Shown: positions 1-7,473, counted from the stretch's first letter. The stretch: DNA of 15,180 nucleotides from an uncultured bacterium (GCA_905215395.1 CAJMQA010000051.1:1-15180); one strand, 5' to 3'. The notes: generated by a model not told the origin, from the sequence alone. Made by a program: numbers and translations.

Positions 1-804
1 CAGGCGGTTTTGAATGCGGCGGTAGTCTTCATTTTCATCAGAGAATTTATCCTGCATTTTTTTTTCTGCATTGAAAGCTTTGATAATCCGTAATCCGGAA
101 AGCGTTTCTTCCATCAGAGAAAGGATTTCACCCATTTTATTTTGTCCTTCCCTGGAATGTCTTTTCAGATTTTTACCGACAGTACCGATCAGGGTTCCCA
201 TGATCGGAAGGAGAATAAAGACAAAAAGTGTGAGTTGCCAGCTCATAAAAAGCATAAATGAGAGGTAGACAATAATCAGGATCGGGCTCTGGAACAACAT
301 ATCCAGCGAACTCATGACAGAAGCTTCTACCTCCTGGACGTCTCCGGTCATCCGGGAGATAATATCACCTTTCCGTTCTTCCGAGAAGAAAGGCAGAGGC
401 AGAGATAATATTTTGATATAGATTTTGCGTCGGATATCTCTTACTACACCATTCCGGATATAAATAAGCTCATAGGCTGCCAGATAGGCAAAACCGGTTT
501 TGAAGGCTGTTGCAATTACTGCAATCAGGCCGACGCCGATCAGTGTGGCCGAAGGACCATGTGCTAACTTCAGTTCAGTAATGTAATAATAGAAGTTATT
601 TGTCAGAACCTCAGCTTTAAAACTAAAAGGCATTAAAGTAGTTACGTCTTTCTGGCTGTCAAAAATAATCCCCAATATTGGCATTAACATGGCAATAGAG
701 AGACTTCCGAAAAGGGCATGCAGCAGATTGAAAAGGATACTTTTGGCCAGCTTAAGTTTGTAAGGAGGAATGAACCTTTTAAAAATAGTAAGTAGTTCGC
801 GCAT
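1..804 (-). CDS. ABC transporter, MsbA/lipid exporter-like, N-terminal membrane half (partial)
   Basis: The first 268 residues of a type I ABC exporter are present; the C-terminal ATPase domain lies beyond the window start. Reading from the ATG at 804, the frame is open to base 1. A short cytoplasmic N-terminus is followed by hydrophobic segments near residues 22-45, 86-112, 167-187 and 191-211. Two stretches typical of the coupling-helix regions of these exporters are visible: a GDIISRMTGDVQEVE block near 146-160 and an EETLSGLRIIKAFNAE block near 232-247. Family knowledge: such single-chain half transporters act as homodimers in the inner membrane and flip lipids, lipid A precursors or drugs using ATP. 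The MsbA-like subtype is inferred from overall look; the substrate cannot be told from this fragment. It lies 82 nt downstream of purB on the same strand, behind a predicted terminator, so it is probably a separate transcription unit or receives only readthrough. Confidence 0.9.
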   Translation of the reverse strand, partial: MRELLTIFKRFIPPYKLKLAKSILFNLLHALFGSLSIAMLMPILGIIFDSQKDVTTLMPFSFKAEVLTNNFYYYITELKLAHGPSATLIGVGLIAVIATAFKTGFAYLAAYELIYIRNGVVRDIRRKIYIKILSLPLPFFSEERKGDIISRMTGDVQEVEASVMSSLDMLFQSPILIIVYLSFMLFMSWQLTLFVFILLPIMGTLIGTVGKNLKRHSREGQNKMGEILSLMEETLSGLRIIKAFNAEKKMQDKFSDENEDYRRIQNRL

Positions 805-835
805 ATTCAAATTTTAAATTCACTGAAAGAATTAA

Positions 836-874
836 GGCCGGATAGGGTATAGATCATAGACCCCTTGTCCGGCC
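836..874 (-). terminator. Hairpin terminator after purB
   Basis: An inverted repeat begins 12 nt past the purB stop. Outer arms GGCCGGA and TCCGGCC pair perfectly, and after one mismatch and one bulged base the stem continues into a GGG/CCC block, leaving a loop of about 14 nt. On the minus strand it is followed by TTAATTCTTTC, which is only moderately T-rich. The stem is strong but the U-tract is weak, so termination may be partial and the ABC exporter gene downstream could receive readthrough. Confidence 0.6.
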
Positions 875-886
875 ACATTTCAGATT

Positions 887-2224
887 TTAAATTCCGGTAT
901 AGTTAGACGGAGTAATTTGTTTCAGAGATTTTTTGAGTTCTTCAGAGATTTCAAGTGTATCGATGAATTCTGCAATAGATTCCTGGGTGACCTTGCTATT
1001 GGTCCGGGTAAGTGCCTTCAATGTCTCATAAGGATTGGGATAAGCTTCCCGGCGCAATACTGTCTGAATGGCTTCTGCCACAACCGCCCAATTTTTTCCC
1101 AGGTCTTTTTCGATTGCCTCTTTGTTGATGATCAGTTTATTCAAGCCTTTTAAAGTTGATTTGATAGCAATAATCGTATGTGCCAAAGGAACACCAATAT
1201 TCCGTAATACTGTGGAGTCGGTCAGGTCTCTTTGCAGCCGGGAAATCGGGAGTTTATTACTCAGATGGTCAAATACGGCGTTAGCAATTCCGAGGTTCCC
1301 CTCTGAATTCTCAAAATCAATCGGATTTACTTTATGAGGCATGGCAGAAGAACCGACTTCTCCGGCTTTGATTTTCTGTTTGAAATAGGTCATTGAGATA
1401 TAGGTCCAGAAATCCCGGTCTAAATCTATGATGATATTGTTGATACGTCTCAGGTTGTCAAAAAGGGCGGCAAAATTGTCATAGTTGGAAATTTGGGTGG
1501 TATAGTTTTCACGTTCCAGTTGTAATTTCTGCGTAAGAAAAGTGTTACCGAATTCAGCCCAATTAATTTCCGGATAAGCAATATGGTGGGCGTTGAAATT
1601 TCCTGTTGCACCTCCGAATTTACCGGAGATAGCGACTTTCTTCAATAATTCCAGTTGTTTGCTCAGACGGTAGGTAAATACTTTCAATTCTTTTCCCAAA
1701 CGTGTCGGAGAAGCTGGTTGTCCATGTGTTTTGGCCAGCATAGGAACATCTTTCCATTCTTCTGCCAGTTCTTCGAGTTTTGCAATCAGTTCGTCTATGG
1801 CAGGATAATATACATCGTGTACTGCATCCCGGAATGAACAGGGTATTGCGGTATTGTTGATATCCTGGGAAGTCAGACCGAAATGAATAAATTCTTTATA
1901 TGCCTGTAAATGGAGTGTATCAAATTTTTCTTTGATAAAATATTCCACTGCTTTTACGTCATGATTCGTTATTTTCTCGATATCTTTGATTTTCTGGGCA
2001 TCTTCTATTGTAAAATTCCGGTAAATTTCACGTAATTGTTCAAACACCTGATGATCAAAATCAGCCAGCTGAGGTAATGGAATTTCGCAAAGGGAAATGA
2101 AATATTCTACTTCTACTGTTACCCGGTAACGGATTAATGCACTTTCTGAAAAATAATTGGCCAAAGGTTCTACTTTATCCCGGTATCTTCCGTCAATCGG
2201 GGAAATGGCTGTCAATGGTTGCAT
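887..2224 (-). CDS. purB: Adenylosuccinate lyase
   Basis: This enzyme of the fumarase/aspartase superfamily catalyses two steps of purine synthesis: fumarate release from SAICAR and from adenylosuccinate. The 445-residue length fits the E. coli-like PurB branch (about 456 residues). Visible family blocks are TNHDVKAVE at 86-94, FGLTSQDINNTA at 115-126, KTHGQPASPTRLGKE at 165-179 with the expected catalytic His167, and the superfamily signature GSSAMPHKVNP at 291-301 with the mobile-loop catalytic serine. The N-terminal motif SPIDGRY (8-14) is also characteristic. The ATG at 2224 places the protein start at the usual MxxLxAISPIDGRY pattern. It is transcribed alone from a divergent intergenic region shared with the EI24-like gene and closes with the hairpin at 836-874. 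Nothing is broken or unusual; this is a housekeeping gene. Confidence 0.98.
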   Translation of the reverse strand: MQPLTAISPIDGRYRDKVEPLANYFSESALIRYRVTVEVEYFISLCEIPLPQLADFDHQVFEQLREIYRNFTIEDAQKIKDIEKITNHDVKAVEYFIKEKFDTLHLQAYKEFIHFGLTSQDINNTAIPCSFRDAVHDVYYPAIDELIAKLEELAEEWKDVPMLAKTHGQPASPTRLGKELKVFTYRLSKQLELLKKVAISGKFGGATGNFNAHHIAYPEINWAEFGNTFLTQKLQLERENYTTQISNYDNFAALFDNLRRINNIIIDLDRDFWTYISMTYFKQKIKAGEVGSSAMPHKVNPIDFENSEGNLGIANAVFDHLSNKLPISRLQRDLTDSTVLRNIGVPLAHTIIAIKSTLKGLNKLIINKEAIEKDLGKNWAVVAEAIQTVLRREAYPNPYETLKALTRTNSKVTQESIAEFIDTLEISEELKKSLKQITPSNYTGI

Positions 2225-2256
2225 AATATGTATAGTGTTTTAATATTGAATGTCTG

Positions 2257-2264
2257 CAAAAATA
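2257..2264 (-). promoter_or_regulatory. Bacteroidota -7 box for purB
   Basis: The minus strand reads TATTTTTG, a full match to the TAnnTTTG element known for Bacteroidota primary sigma factors. It ends 32 nt before the purB ATG, giving an inferred leader of roughly 27 nt. I see no clean TTTG -33 element at the expected distance. Confidence 0.5.
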
Positions 2265-2309
2265 TAAAAAATCGGCGGAAAATCATGGAAAAAGTATTCA
2301 ATAAAACTT

Positions 2310-2317
2310 TATATTTG
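2310..2317 (+). promoter_or_regulatory. Bacteroidota -7 box for the EI24-nfeD operon
   Basis: TATATTTG matches TAnnTTTG exactly and sits 22 nt before the ATG at 2340. It is in the same 115-nt divergent spacer as the purB -7 box, 45 nt from it, so the two promoters lie close together. No obvious -33 TTTG was found. Confidence 0.5.
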
Positions 2318-2339
2318 CTGTGTTCTTTAATTTCCGGAT

Positions 2340-3107
2340 ATGAATTTTTTTACAGGCATACGGGTATATTCACAAGCTGCTGAAATTTTATTCAGCAGAA
2401 AGTTCTGGTGGTTTATGCTTTTCCCGGTATTGGTTTTATTGATCTTATTTGTCGGAGGGAATATATTGACTTCTTATGTTGGTGATAGTCTGTATGGTTT
2501 GATGGAAGCAAAGATTGTTTCCTGGGTAGGCGGGATTTCGTGGTTGCAATGGGTTATTACGACCACTAATATTCTGATTAAAATTGTATTGAAGCTCCTT
2601 TATTTTTTCTTATTTGTGGCTTTTGGAGGTTATATTATTCTGATAGTTATGTCTCCGGTATTTTCCTGGCTCTCAGAGCGGACTGAGGCACATCTTAGTG
2701 GAAAGGAATATCCTTTCAGTCTCCGGCAATTCATCCGGGACATTATCCGGGGAATACTGATTGCCATCCGGAATATGTTTTTTCAATTATTGGTTTCATT
2801 GATTCTTTTTTTATTTTCTTTTATTCCGGTTGTCGGCTTTTTGTCTCCCTTGGCTATCTTTTTTTCTGCTGCATATTTTTACGGGTTTGCGTTTATGGAT
2901 TATGCGATAGAAAGGAGATTTTATAAAGTAAAGCAAAGTGTGCGTTATGTCAATCGGAATTTCGGGTTAGTTACAGGAATCGGAACAGTATTCGCACTTT
3001 GCCTGATGATTCCCTGGTTTAGCCTGATTGTCTGTTCTTTTGTATCGCTTTTAGCTGTTATTGCTGGTACGATAGCTGTCAATCAGATAGATACTTTAAA
3101 AAAATAA
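2340..3107 (+). CDS. EI24 domain membrane protein (CysZ-like)
   Basis: A 255-residue polytopic inner-membrane protein. Hydrophobic stretches occur near residues 22-46, 78-108, 140-163, 166-186 and 207-246. The central part resembles the EI24/CysZ family: a SPVFSWLSERTEAHLSG segment after the second hydrophobic stretch, then a proline-containing PVVGFLSPLAIFFSAAYFYGF region and a charged DYAIERR block near 187-193. In proteobacteria CysZ is a sulfate permease or channel. Bacteroidota members are generally annotated only by domain, and there is no cysteine-synthesis gene nearby to support sulfate uptake here. The gene precedes nfeD by 6 nt, so the two are almost certainly cotranscribed. The family call is fairly firm; the function is not known. 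Confidence 0.82.
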   Translation: MNFFTGIRVYSQAAEILFSRKFWWFMLFPVLVLLILFVGGNILTSYVGDSLYGLMEAKIVSWVGGISWLQWVITTTNILIKIVLKLLYFFLFVAFGGYIILIVMSPVFSWLSERTEAHLSGKEYPFSLRQFIRDIIRGILIAIRNMFFQLLVSLILFLFSFIPVVGFLSPLAIFFSAAYFYGFAFMDYAIERRFYKVKQSVRYVNRNFGLVTGIGTVFALCLMIPWFSLIVCSFVSLLAVIAGTIAVNQIDTLKK

Positions 3108-3113
3108 TTTAAG

Positions 3114-4526
3114 ATGAATAAAAATATTATTTGTAAATCAGGTAAATGGTTTGTTTTGTTTCTTTTATGTATGCTGGGATTATTTCCGGCTGCTTTTGGA
3201 AATGAGAGGGGAGAGACAATTGTTTACAAGATAGATATAAAAGATGAGATAGGACCAGAAATCTGGCGTTTGGTCCGGAAATCATTTGATGAAGCTGACC
3301 GGGTAAAGGCTGCATATATTCTGATCCATATGAATACCTATGGAGGTATGGTGATTTATGCAGATTCTTTGCGAAGTCTGATTCTGAACAGTAAGAAGCC
3401 TGTGTGGGTGTATATTGACAATAATGCAGCTTCAGCCGGAGCATTGATTTCTGTTGCATGTGATAAGATTTACATGCGTGAAGGGGCTAATATCGGTGCT
3501 GCGACTGTCGTCAATCAAACAGGGGAAGCTATGCCCGATAAATATCAGTCTTATATGCGTTCGATGATCCGTTCTACAGCTGAGGCGCATGGGAGGGATA
3601 CTGTAATCAATGGGAGGGATACAACTTATCGCTGGAGACGTGATCCGCATATTGCAGAGGCTATGGTTGACCAGTCGATTTACATTCAAGGAGTTACTGA
3701 TAGCGGAAAGGTGGTCACTTTTACTCCCCGGGAAGCTATAAGATATGGATTTTGTGACGGTATAGCAGAAAATATAAACGATCTGTTGCAACAGGAAGGA
3801 GTGAAGGAATATGTCATTGAGAGTTACCGGGTGACATTTATGGATAAAATCATCGGTTTCCTGATTAATCCGGTTATTCAAGGGTTATTAATTATGGTGA
3901 TTGTTGGAGGGATTTATTTTGAATTACAGACTCCCGGAGTAGGATTTCCATTGGCGGCAGCTCTTGTCGCGTGTTTATTGTACTTTGCACCTTTGTATCT
4001 GGAAGGGTTTGCCGGGTATTGGGAAATCATTGCTTTTGTTCTTGGAGTCATTTTACTGTTGTTGGAGATTTTTGTCATTCCAGGTTTCGGGATTGCCGGA
4101 ATATCCGGTATCATTTTGATTGTAGTTTCACTTGTATTTGCCGGTATTGATGAGGTTACTTTCAATTTTCCGGGTGAATGGGCGAAGGCGATAGTCCGTT
4201 CGCTGTTTTTGGTAGTCAGTGCTTCACTGCTTTCTTTGGTTATCAGTATGTGGCTTGGTGCCAGATTGTTGGGATCCCGTAAATGGGCTTTTGCACTCCA
4301 TGCGGAGCAGAAAGCAGAAGAGGGATATGTTGGCGTGGATATGGGGATACAACGAGAGGTCGGAAAGACAGGCATTGCTGCTACAGATTTACGTCCGGCA
4401 GGAAAGGTGATTGTTGAAAATGAAATGTATGATGCTGTTTCTTTACTGGGAGATTATATCAGCAAGGATTCGGCTGTTGTGGTGAAAAAATTTCAGTCGG
4501 GGCAACTTTATGTCCTGAAAAGTTAA
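3114..4526 (+). CDS. NfeD family membrane-bound serine protease
   Basis: The 470-residue protein has the long NfeD layout. A signal peptide (about 1-29, hydrophobic 13-28, ending AAFG) is followed by a ClpP/S49-like protease domain (about 35-235), four or so transmembrane helices (about 245-380), and a C-terminal soluble domain of the NfeD OB-fold type (about 395-470). In the protease domain the nucleophile is very likely Ser107 in the NNAASAGA motif. Lys143, in the PDKYQS stretch, sits where the family's Ser-Lys dyad lysine falls. GANIGAA at 124-130 and the EAMVD block at 182-186 are also typical. Family knowledge: archaeal homologs cleave the C-terminus of their stomatin partner, and the OB domain probably binds such partners. 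It is the second gene of an operon with the EI24 protein. No stomatin/flotillin gene follows; the next gene is convergent. Confidence 0.93.
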   Translation: MNKNIICKSGKWFVLFLLCMLGLFPAAFGNERGETIVYKIDIKDEIGPEIWRLVRKSFDEADRVKAAYILIHMNTYGGMVIYADSLRSLILNSKKPVWVYIDNNAASAGALISVACDKIYMREGANIGAATVVNQTGEAMPDKYQSYMRSMIRSTAEAHGRDTVINGRDTTYRWRRDPHIAEAMVDQSIYIQGVTDSGKVVTFTPREAIRYGFCDGIAENINDLLQQEGVKEYVIESYRVTFMDKIIGFLINPVIQGLLIMVIVGGIYFELQTPGVGFPLAAALVACLLYFAPLYLEGFAGYWEIIAFVLGVILLLLEIFVIPGFGIAGISGIILIVVSLVFAGIDEVTFNFPGEWAKAIVRSLFLVVSASLLSLVISMWLGARLLGSRKWAFALHAEQKAEEGYVGVDMGIQREVGKTGIAATDLRPAGKVIVENEMYDAVSLLGDYISKDSAVVVKKFQSGQLYVLKS

Positions 4527-4531
4527 TAATG

Positions 4532-4567
4532 GGAGGGCTATCCCAATATTTTTAAGGATAGCCCTCC
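4532..4567. terminator. Bidirectional hairpin between nfeD and the FabH-like gene
   Basis: A perfect 12-bp inverted repeat (GGAGGGCTATCC and its complement) flanks a 12-nt AT-rich loop. It starts 5 nt after the nfeD stop and ends 16 nt after the stop of the convergent gene, so it can serve both. Flanks are AT-rich, but neither side has a long uninterrupted U-tract. Confidence 0.72.
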
Positions 4568-4583
4568 TATTGGAATAGGAAAT

Positions 4584-5534
4584 TCAGAATTGCAGTAACA
4601 TGGCACCACAGGAGTACCCACCTCCGAAAACTGTAAGTCCGACCAGATCCCCGGATTTTATTTTGTGAAGATTTTCAGACAGGGAAATGGCGCAACTTGG
4701 ACTACCGGTATTTCCACGTTTTTCAATATTCATCAAAAAGCGTTCTTCAGGAATTTCTGTTTGCTTAGCAATAGTTTTGATAATCCGTTGGTTAGCCTGA
4801 TGGGAAGCTATCCAATCCAGATCCTTAACTGTTTTACCATAATTCCGTGTAACGTGTTCGAGGGCTTCTACCATGTAATGGCAGGCATTTATAAATACAT
4901 CCCGGCCTTCAGGCATTCCGATCCCCCCATTCTGCGGACGAAGGTGTACGGCTTCGGCTGCTTTTCCGATATGGCCTAAACCACGGGTGTAGATATCGAT
5001 GATTTTCGGGTCGTGACCGCTGTAGTTCTGAGCGGAGATGAATACGGCAATAGCCCCGTCTCCCCATAAATGCCCGCTTTGAGGATCAGTTTCATTAGCA
5101 TAGGCCGTATTGTGTTCAGCCCCAATAACCAGGGCTTTTCTGGCTTTGCCCATTGCGAAGTATCCCTGTACAATTTCCATGGCATTGATAAAAGAAGAAC
5201 AGGCAGAGGATACGCTCAGGCATTGTGCATTTTCAATGTGATAACGGCGTTGTACCATATGTGCAGGGGTAGCTACGGTATCATAAGGAGAATATGTGGC
5301 TGCAATGATCAGGTCAATTTCATCCATCGGAAAGGGAATACTATTTGCAGCCAGATCTACTGCTTTTATACCCATTGTATTGGTATTTTCTTCCTTACTT
5401 GCTTTGCTTCGGGTTTTAATGCCTGTACGGGAATAAATCCATTCGTCATCCAGACCGTTTACCTCTTTGAAGTATGAATTAGGGATTATATCTTCCGGTA
5501 AGTAATGAGTGATTTTGTTGATATACAATTCCAT
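4584..5534 (-). CDS. 3-oxoacyl-ACP synthase III family protein (FabH-like)
   Basis: A thiolase-fold condensing enzyme of the FabH/KAS III group, which joins an acyl-CoA primer to malonyl-ACP. Starting at the ATG at 5534 it has 316 residues, the normal FabH size. The longer reading back to 5600 would need a TTG start two bases after the tetR stop and adds residues not seen in the family. The triad is intact: Cys112 in SSACSSF, His245 in HQANQRI and Asn275 in GNTGSPS, at almost the same numbers as in E. coli FabH. The C-terminal FGGGYSCG loop is also present. It is the second gene behind a TetR regulator, 68 nt after it, and no other fatty-acid gene is nearby. That suggests regulated or specialised acyl synthesis rather than the main housekeeping copy, but primer specificity cannot be read from sequence. 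Confidence 0.93.
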   Translation of the reverse strand: MELYINKITHYLPEDIIPNSYFKEVNGLDDEWIYSRTGIKTRSKASKEENTNTMGIKAVDLAANSIPFPMDEIDLIIAATYSPYDTVATPAHMVQRRYHIENAQCLSVSSACSSFINAMEIVQGYFAMGKARKALVIGAEHNTAYANETDPQSGHLWGDGAIAVFISAQNYSGHDPKIIDIYTRGLGHIGKAAEAVHLRPQNGGIGMPEGRDVFINACHYMVEALEHVTRNYGKTVKDLDWIASHQANQRIIKTIAKQTEIPEERFLMNIEKRGNTGSPSCAISLSENLHKIKSGDLVGLTVFGGGYSCGAMLLQF

Positions 5535-5551
5535 AAGTTTGACATTGTTTT

Positions 5552-5588
5552 TTGTTAGCTCAATCAGACATACCGCCTGTCCTAACAA
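5552..5588 (-). other. Potential RNA hairpin between tetR and the FabH-like gene
   Basis: In the minus-strand transcript, a 7-bp arm pair (TTGTTAG / CTAACAA) and a nested 4-bp pair (GACA / TGTC) could stack into one stem of 11 pairs, with a 7-nt loop and an 8-nt bulge on the 3' side. It ends 17 nt before the ATG at 5534 in an A-rich stretch. It lies entirely in the 68-nt spacer. It could tune translation or mRNA processing; this rests on base pairing alone. Confidence 0.35.
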
Positions 5589-5602
5589 GAAGTATGCCAA
5601 AT

Positions 5603-6190
5603 TTAGCCTCTGTTTGATATTCCGTGAAATAATAAATCTACATATTCCCGCAGGGATTGGTAGTTCCTTTTCCTGTGTCCGATAATAATAAACGGCTGTT
5701 CCAGGCTTTTGAACATGATCAACAAAGTTTTGGCAAAGGACAAAGGATCGTTTATATTGAATACTCCCTGTTCTTTACCATTCTGAAGAATTCGGGTCAA
5801 TAATTGTCTTTCCTTTATGTCTATACCTTTACGAAGTTGTTCAACCCGCAGGTTATTAAAAATAAAATCGTAACGTATGTATTTATTCTGTCTGACCAGA
5901 TTGTCTATGACATTGAAACGGGCTAAAATATACAATTTCAACTTCCGGTCAGGAGGAAGGGCAGAGTCAGCAGCCTTTTGCAATTTTTCATTGATACTTC
6001 TGACGTGATCTTCCACAACATAGTGATAAATTTCCTCTTTGCTTTTGAAATGCATGTACAGTGTACGTCTGCTCATATTGGCTGCCTGAGCGATATCGTT
6101 CATGGTAGCCTTGTATACACTCATCTCTGCAAACAGTGATTTAGCAACATGTATGATTTTATTTTTAGTCTTGCTTAATTTTGTCCTCAT
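5603..6190 (-). CDS. TetR/AcrR family transcriptional regulator
   Basis: A 195-residue repressor-type protein when started at the ATG at 6190. The open frame extends upstream to 6241, but that extension overlaps the palindrome at 6213-6243 and lacks family resemblance, so the shorter start is preferred. The N-terminal helix-turn-helix is clear: KIIHVAKSLFAE (11-22) followed by TMNDIAQAANMSRRTLYMHFKS (29-50), with the usual YxHFxSKEEI continuation. Residues from about 60 on are helical and variable, as expected for the ligand-binding/dimer domain, and the ligand cannot be predicted. The FabH-like gene follows 68 nt downstream on the same strand, so this regulator very likely controls its own operon. 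TetR proteins commonly sense acyl-CoAs, fatty acids or small lipophilic molecules, so an acyl ligand is plausible but inferred. Confidence 0.93.
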   Translation of the reverse strand: MRTKLSKTKNKIIHVAKSLFAEMSVYKATMNDIAQAANMSRRTLYMHFKSKEEIYHYVVEDHVRSINEKLQKAADSALPPDRKLKLYILARFNVIDNLVRQNKYIRYDFIFNNLRVEQLRKGIDIKERQLLTRILQNGKEQGVFNINDPLSFAKTLLIMFKSLEQPFIIIGHRKRNYQSLREYVDLLFHGISNRG

Positions 6191-6212
6191 AAATTCTGTG
6201 GTTATGAATTTA

Positions 6213-6243
6213 AATTGCACAAACCACAAAATTTTGTGCAATT
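6213..6243. promoter_or_regulatory. Candidate TetR operator (overlapping palindromes)
   Basis: Two symmetric elements overlap. Perfect 11-bp arms AATTGCACAAA (6213-6223) and TTTGTGCAATT (6233-6243) surround a 9-bp spacer. Inside them, a fully palindromic 14-mer CACAAAATTTTGTG spans 6225-6238. The element begins 23 nt upstream of the tetR start codon and downstream of the candidate -7 box at 6271-6278. Size and symmetry fit a TetR dimer site; autoregulation is inferred. Confidence 0.6.
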
Positions 6244-6270
6244 ATAGCTATTTTTTATGACATTCTACAG

Positions 6271-6278
6271 CAAAGATA
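6271..6278 (-). promoter_or_regulatory. Candidate -7 box for tetR
   Basis: The minus strand reads TATCTTTG, matching TAnnTTTG. Transcription from it would start near 6264 and place the palindromes at about +21 to +51 of the leader. No good -33 element is visible, so this assignment is tentative. Confidence 0.4.
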
Positions 6279-6406
6279 ACTTTTTTAACTGAAAGCCGGA
6301 ATTATTTGTCGGTATGTTAAACTCAGTAGATCAATATAATCCTTATGAAATCTTTTGAGGAAGGAAAAATATGACATTTATCATGTTTTTTTGTGAAACC
6401 TCATGG

Positions 6407-6414
6407 TATATTTG
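6407..6414 (+). promoter_or_regulatory. -7 box for the YitT family gene
   Basis: TATATTTG is an exact TAnnTTTG match, giving a leader of roughly 80 nt before the ATG at 6501. The nearest TTTG upstream (6390-6393) is only 13 nt away, closer than the usual spacing of about 19-21 nt, so only the -7 box is supported. Confidence 0.45.
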
Positions 6415-6500
6415 CGCGCGAATTCAGAATGGTCGAACTTTGATAAAATATGTGGTGTGAACATCGTTTGCTTCTGGATTGGTAATTAAAAAATTCTATC

Positions 6501-7457
6501 ATGAATGTAACAAAAGCTTCCTTTTATAAAGAGAAGATATTTTCTGCAGAGTGGTTTCAGACCTATGCTACTCTTTTCTTAGGGTCTATGGTAATAGCTA
6601 CTGGTTATACCTTTTTTATGACGCCTTACAAAATTGTGCCCGGAGGTATATATGGTATTTCCACCATCTTAAACCACAAATTGGGTTTTCCTATTGGTAT
6701 GGCTGCTTTATGCTTTAACTTACCTTTGAGTTTGTTGGGAGTTAAAATTCTTGGAAAACAATTTGGTGTAAAGACTTTTATCTGTTTTCTCTGGGTGGCT
6801 ATGTTTGCTGACGGATTGCCGTGGATGCTGGAACATGTATTTGGCTATCCGCATTACATGGCTATTGACCCGCTACAATTGGTACAAGGAGGAATTGATA
6901 ATCCGGATGCAGCAAAAGAAGGTGTTTTATTGGCTAGTATTTTCGGAGGTGTGGTGATTGGAATAGGGGCCGGACTGATTCTGAAGACCCGTTCCTCAAG
7001 TGGTGGCACGGATGTTTTGTCTTCCATTTTGCATAAACTGACGCGGAAACCTTTGGGTATGATGCAGATGACGGTAGATTCTATTATCGTGATATTGGGT
7101 TTTATTGCGTTTCCGGATTGGAAAACTCCGTTTTATTCGTTGATAACTATTTTTATTATGGGAAAAGTTATAGATGTTGTACTGGGAGGATATTCCAGTG
7201 ATAAGACTTTTTTCATTGTTTCTGAAAAGACAGAAGATTTACGCCGTTATATTCTTTCAGAATTGCATAGGGGGGGATCTATTATTCCGGTAAATGGTAT
7301 GTGGAACCGTACAGAGAAGGAAATGATTATGACAGTGGTTCACCGTAAGGAGGTATCAACCTTACAGCGTGCAATTGCTCATATTGATCCGAAGGCATTT
7401 ACGATGATTCTGGATGCGAAAGAAATTATCGGGCAAGGATTTAAGAAATTAGAGTAG
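6501..7457 (+). CDS. YitT family membrane protein (DUF161 plus DUF2179)
   Basis: A 318-residue integral membrane protein with the YitT domain order. The membrane part (about 20-230) carries the family motifs VPGGIYGIS (46-54) and SSSGGTDVLS (165-174), and a soluble C-terminal DUF2179 domain follows (about 233-312, from KTFFIVSEK to ILDAKEIIG). The loop between the early and late membrane halves (about 112-140) carries a polar segment rich in Pro, Asp and Gln. The family is widespread in Firmicutes and Bacteroidota. Its transport substrate or role is not established, though the C-terminal domain looks like a small regulatory ferredoxin-like fold. It is a single-gene unit, divergent from tetR, and ends in a strong terminator shared with hydF. 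Confidence 0.94.
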   Translation: MNVTKASFYKEKIFSAEWFQTYATLFLGSMVIATGYTFFMTPYKIVPGGIYGISTILNHKLGFPIGMAALCFNLPLSLLGVKILGKQFGVKTFICFLWVAMFADGLPWMLEHVFGYPHYMAIDPLQLVQGGIDNPDAAKEGVLLASIFGGVVIGIGAGLILKTRSSSGGTDVLSSILHKLTRKPLGMMQMTVDSIIVILGFIAFPDWKTPFYSLITIFIMGKVIDVVLGGYSSDKTFFIVSEKTEDLRRYILSELHRGGSIIPVNGMWNRTEKEMIMTVVHRKEVSTLQRAIAHIDPKAFTMILDAKEIIGQGFKKLE

Positions 7458-7473
7458 GAAACTAAATAAAAGA

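Larger units (their letters stand above)
6191..6500. other. Divergent intergenic region between tetR and yitT-like gene
   Basis: This 310-bp non-coding stretch holds the palindromes at 6213-6243, one candidate -7 box for each divergent unit (6271-6278 minus, 6407-6414 plus), and an AT-rich leader before 6501. I find no convincing gene or structured RNA in the remainder (about 6280-6400). Confidence 0.7.

Noticed and set aside
3432..4375. Two minus-strand open frames of about 150 codons opposite nfeD
   Set aside because: They overlap a complete NfeD gene with intact motifs and have no recognisable domains.
5535..5600. N-terminal extension of the FabH-like protein from a TTG at 5600
   Set aside because: The extension has no FabH counterpart, covers the structured spacer, and the ATG at 5534 gives the normal family length and triad numbering.
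6191..6241. N-terminal extension of the TetR protein to 6241
   Set aside because: It runs through the palindromic operator candidate and adds 17 residues outside the TetR family pattern; the ATG at 6190 is preferred.
6371..6460. 29-codon plus-strand open frame with an SD-like GAGGAAGG stretch upstream
   Set aside because: It spans the best -7 box of the YitT family gene, has no recognisable sequence pattern, and SD motifs are not a reliable guide in Bacteroidota.
7004..7019. TGGCAC followed five bases later by TTTTG, resembling a sigma-54 promoter
   Set aside because: It lies inside the conserved SSSGGTD codons of the YitT gene, lacks the required GC of the -12 element, and no gene starts downstream on that strand.
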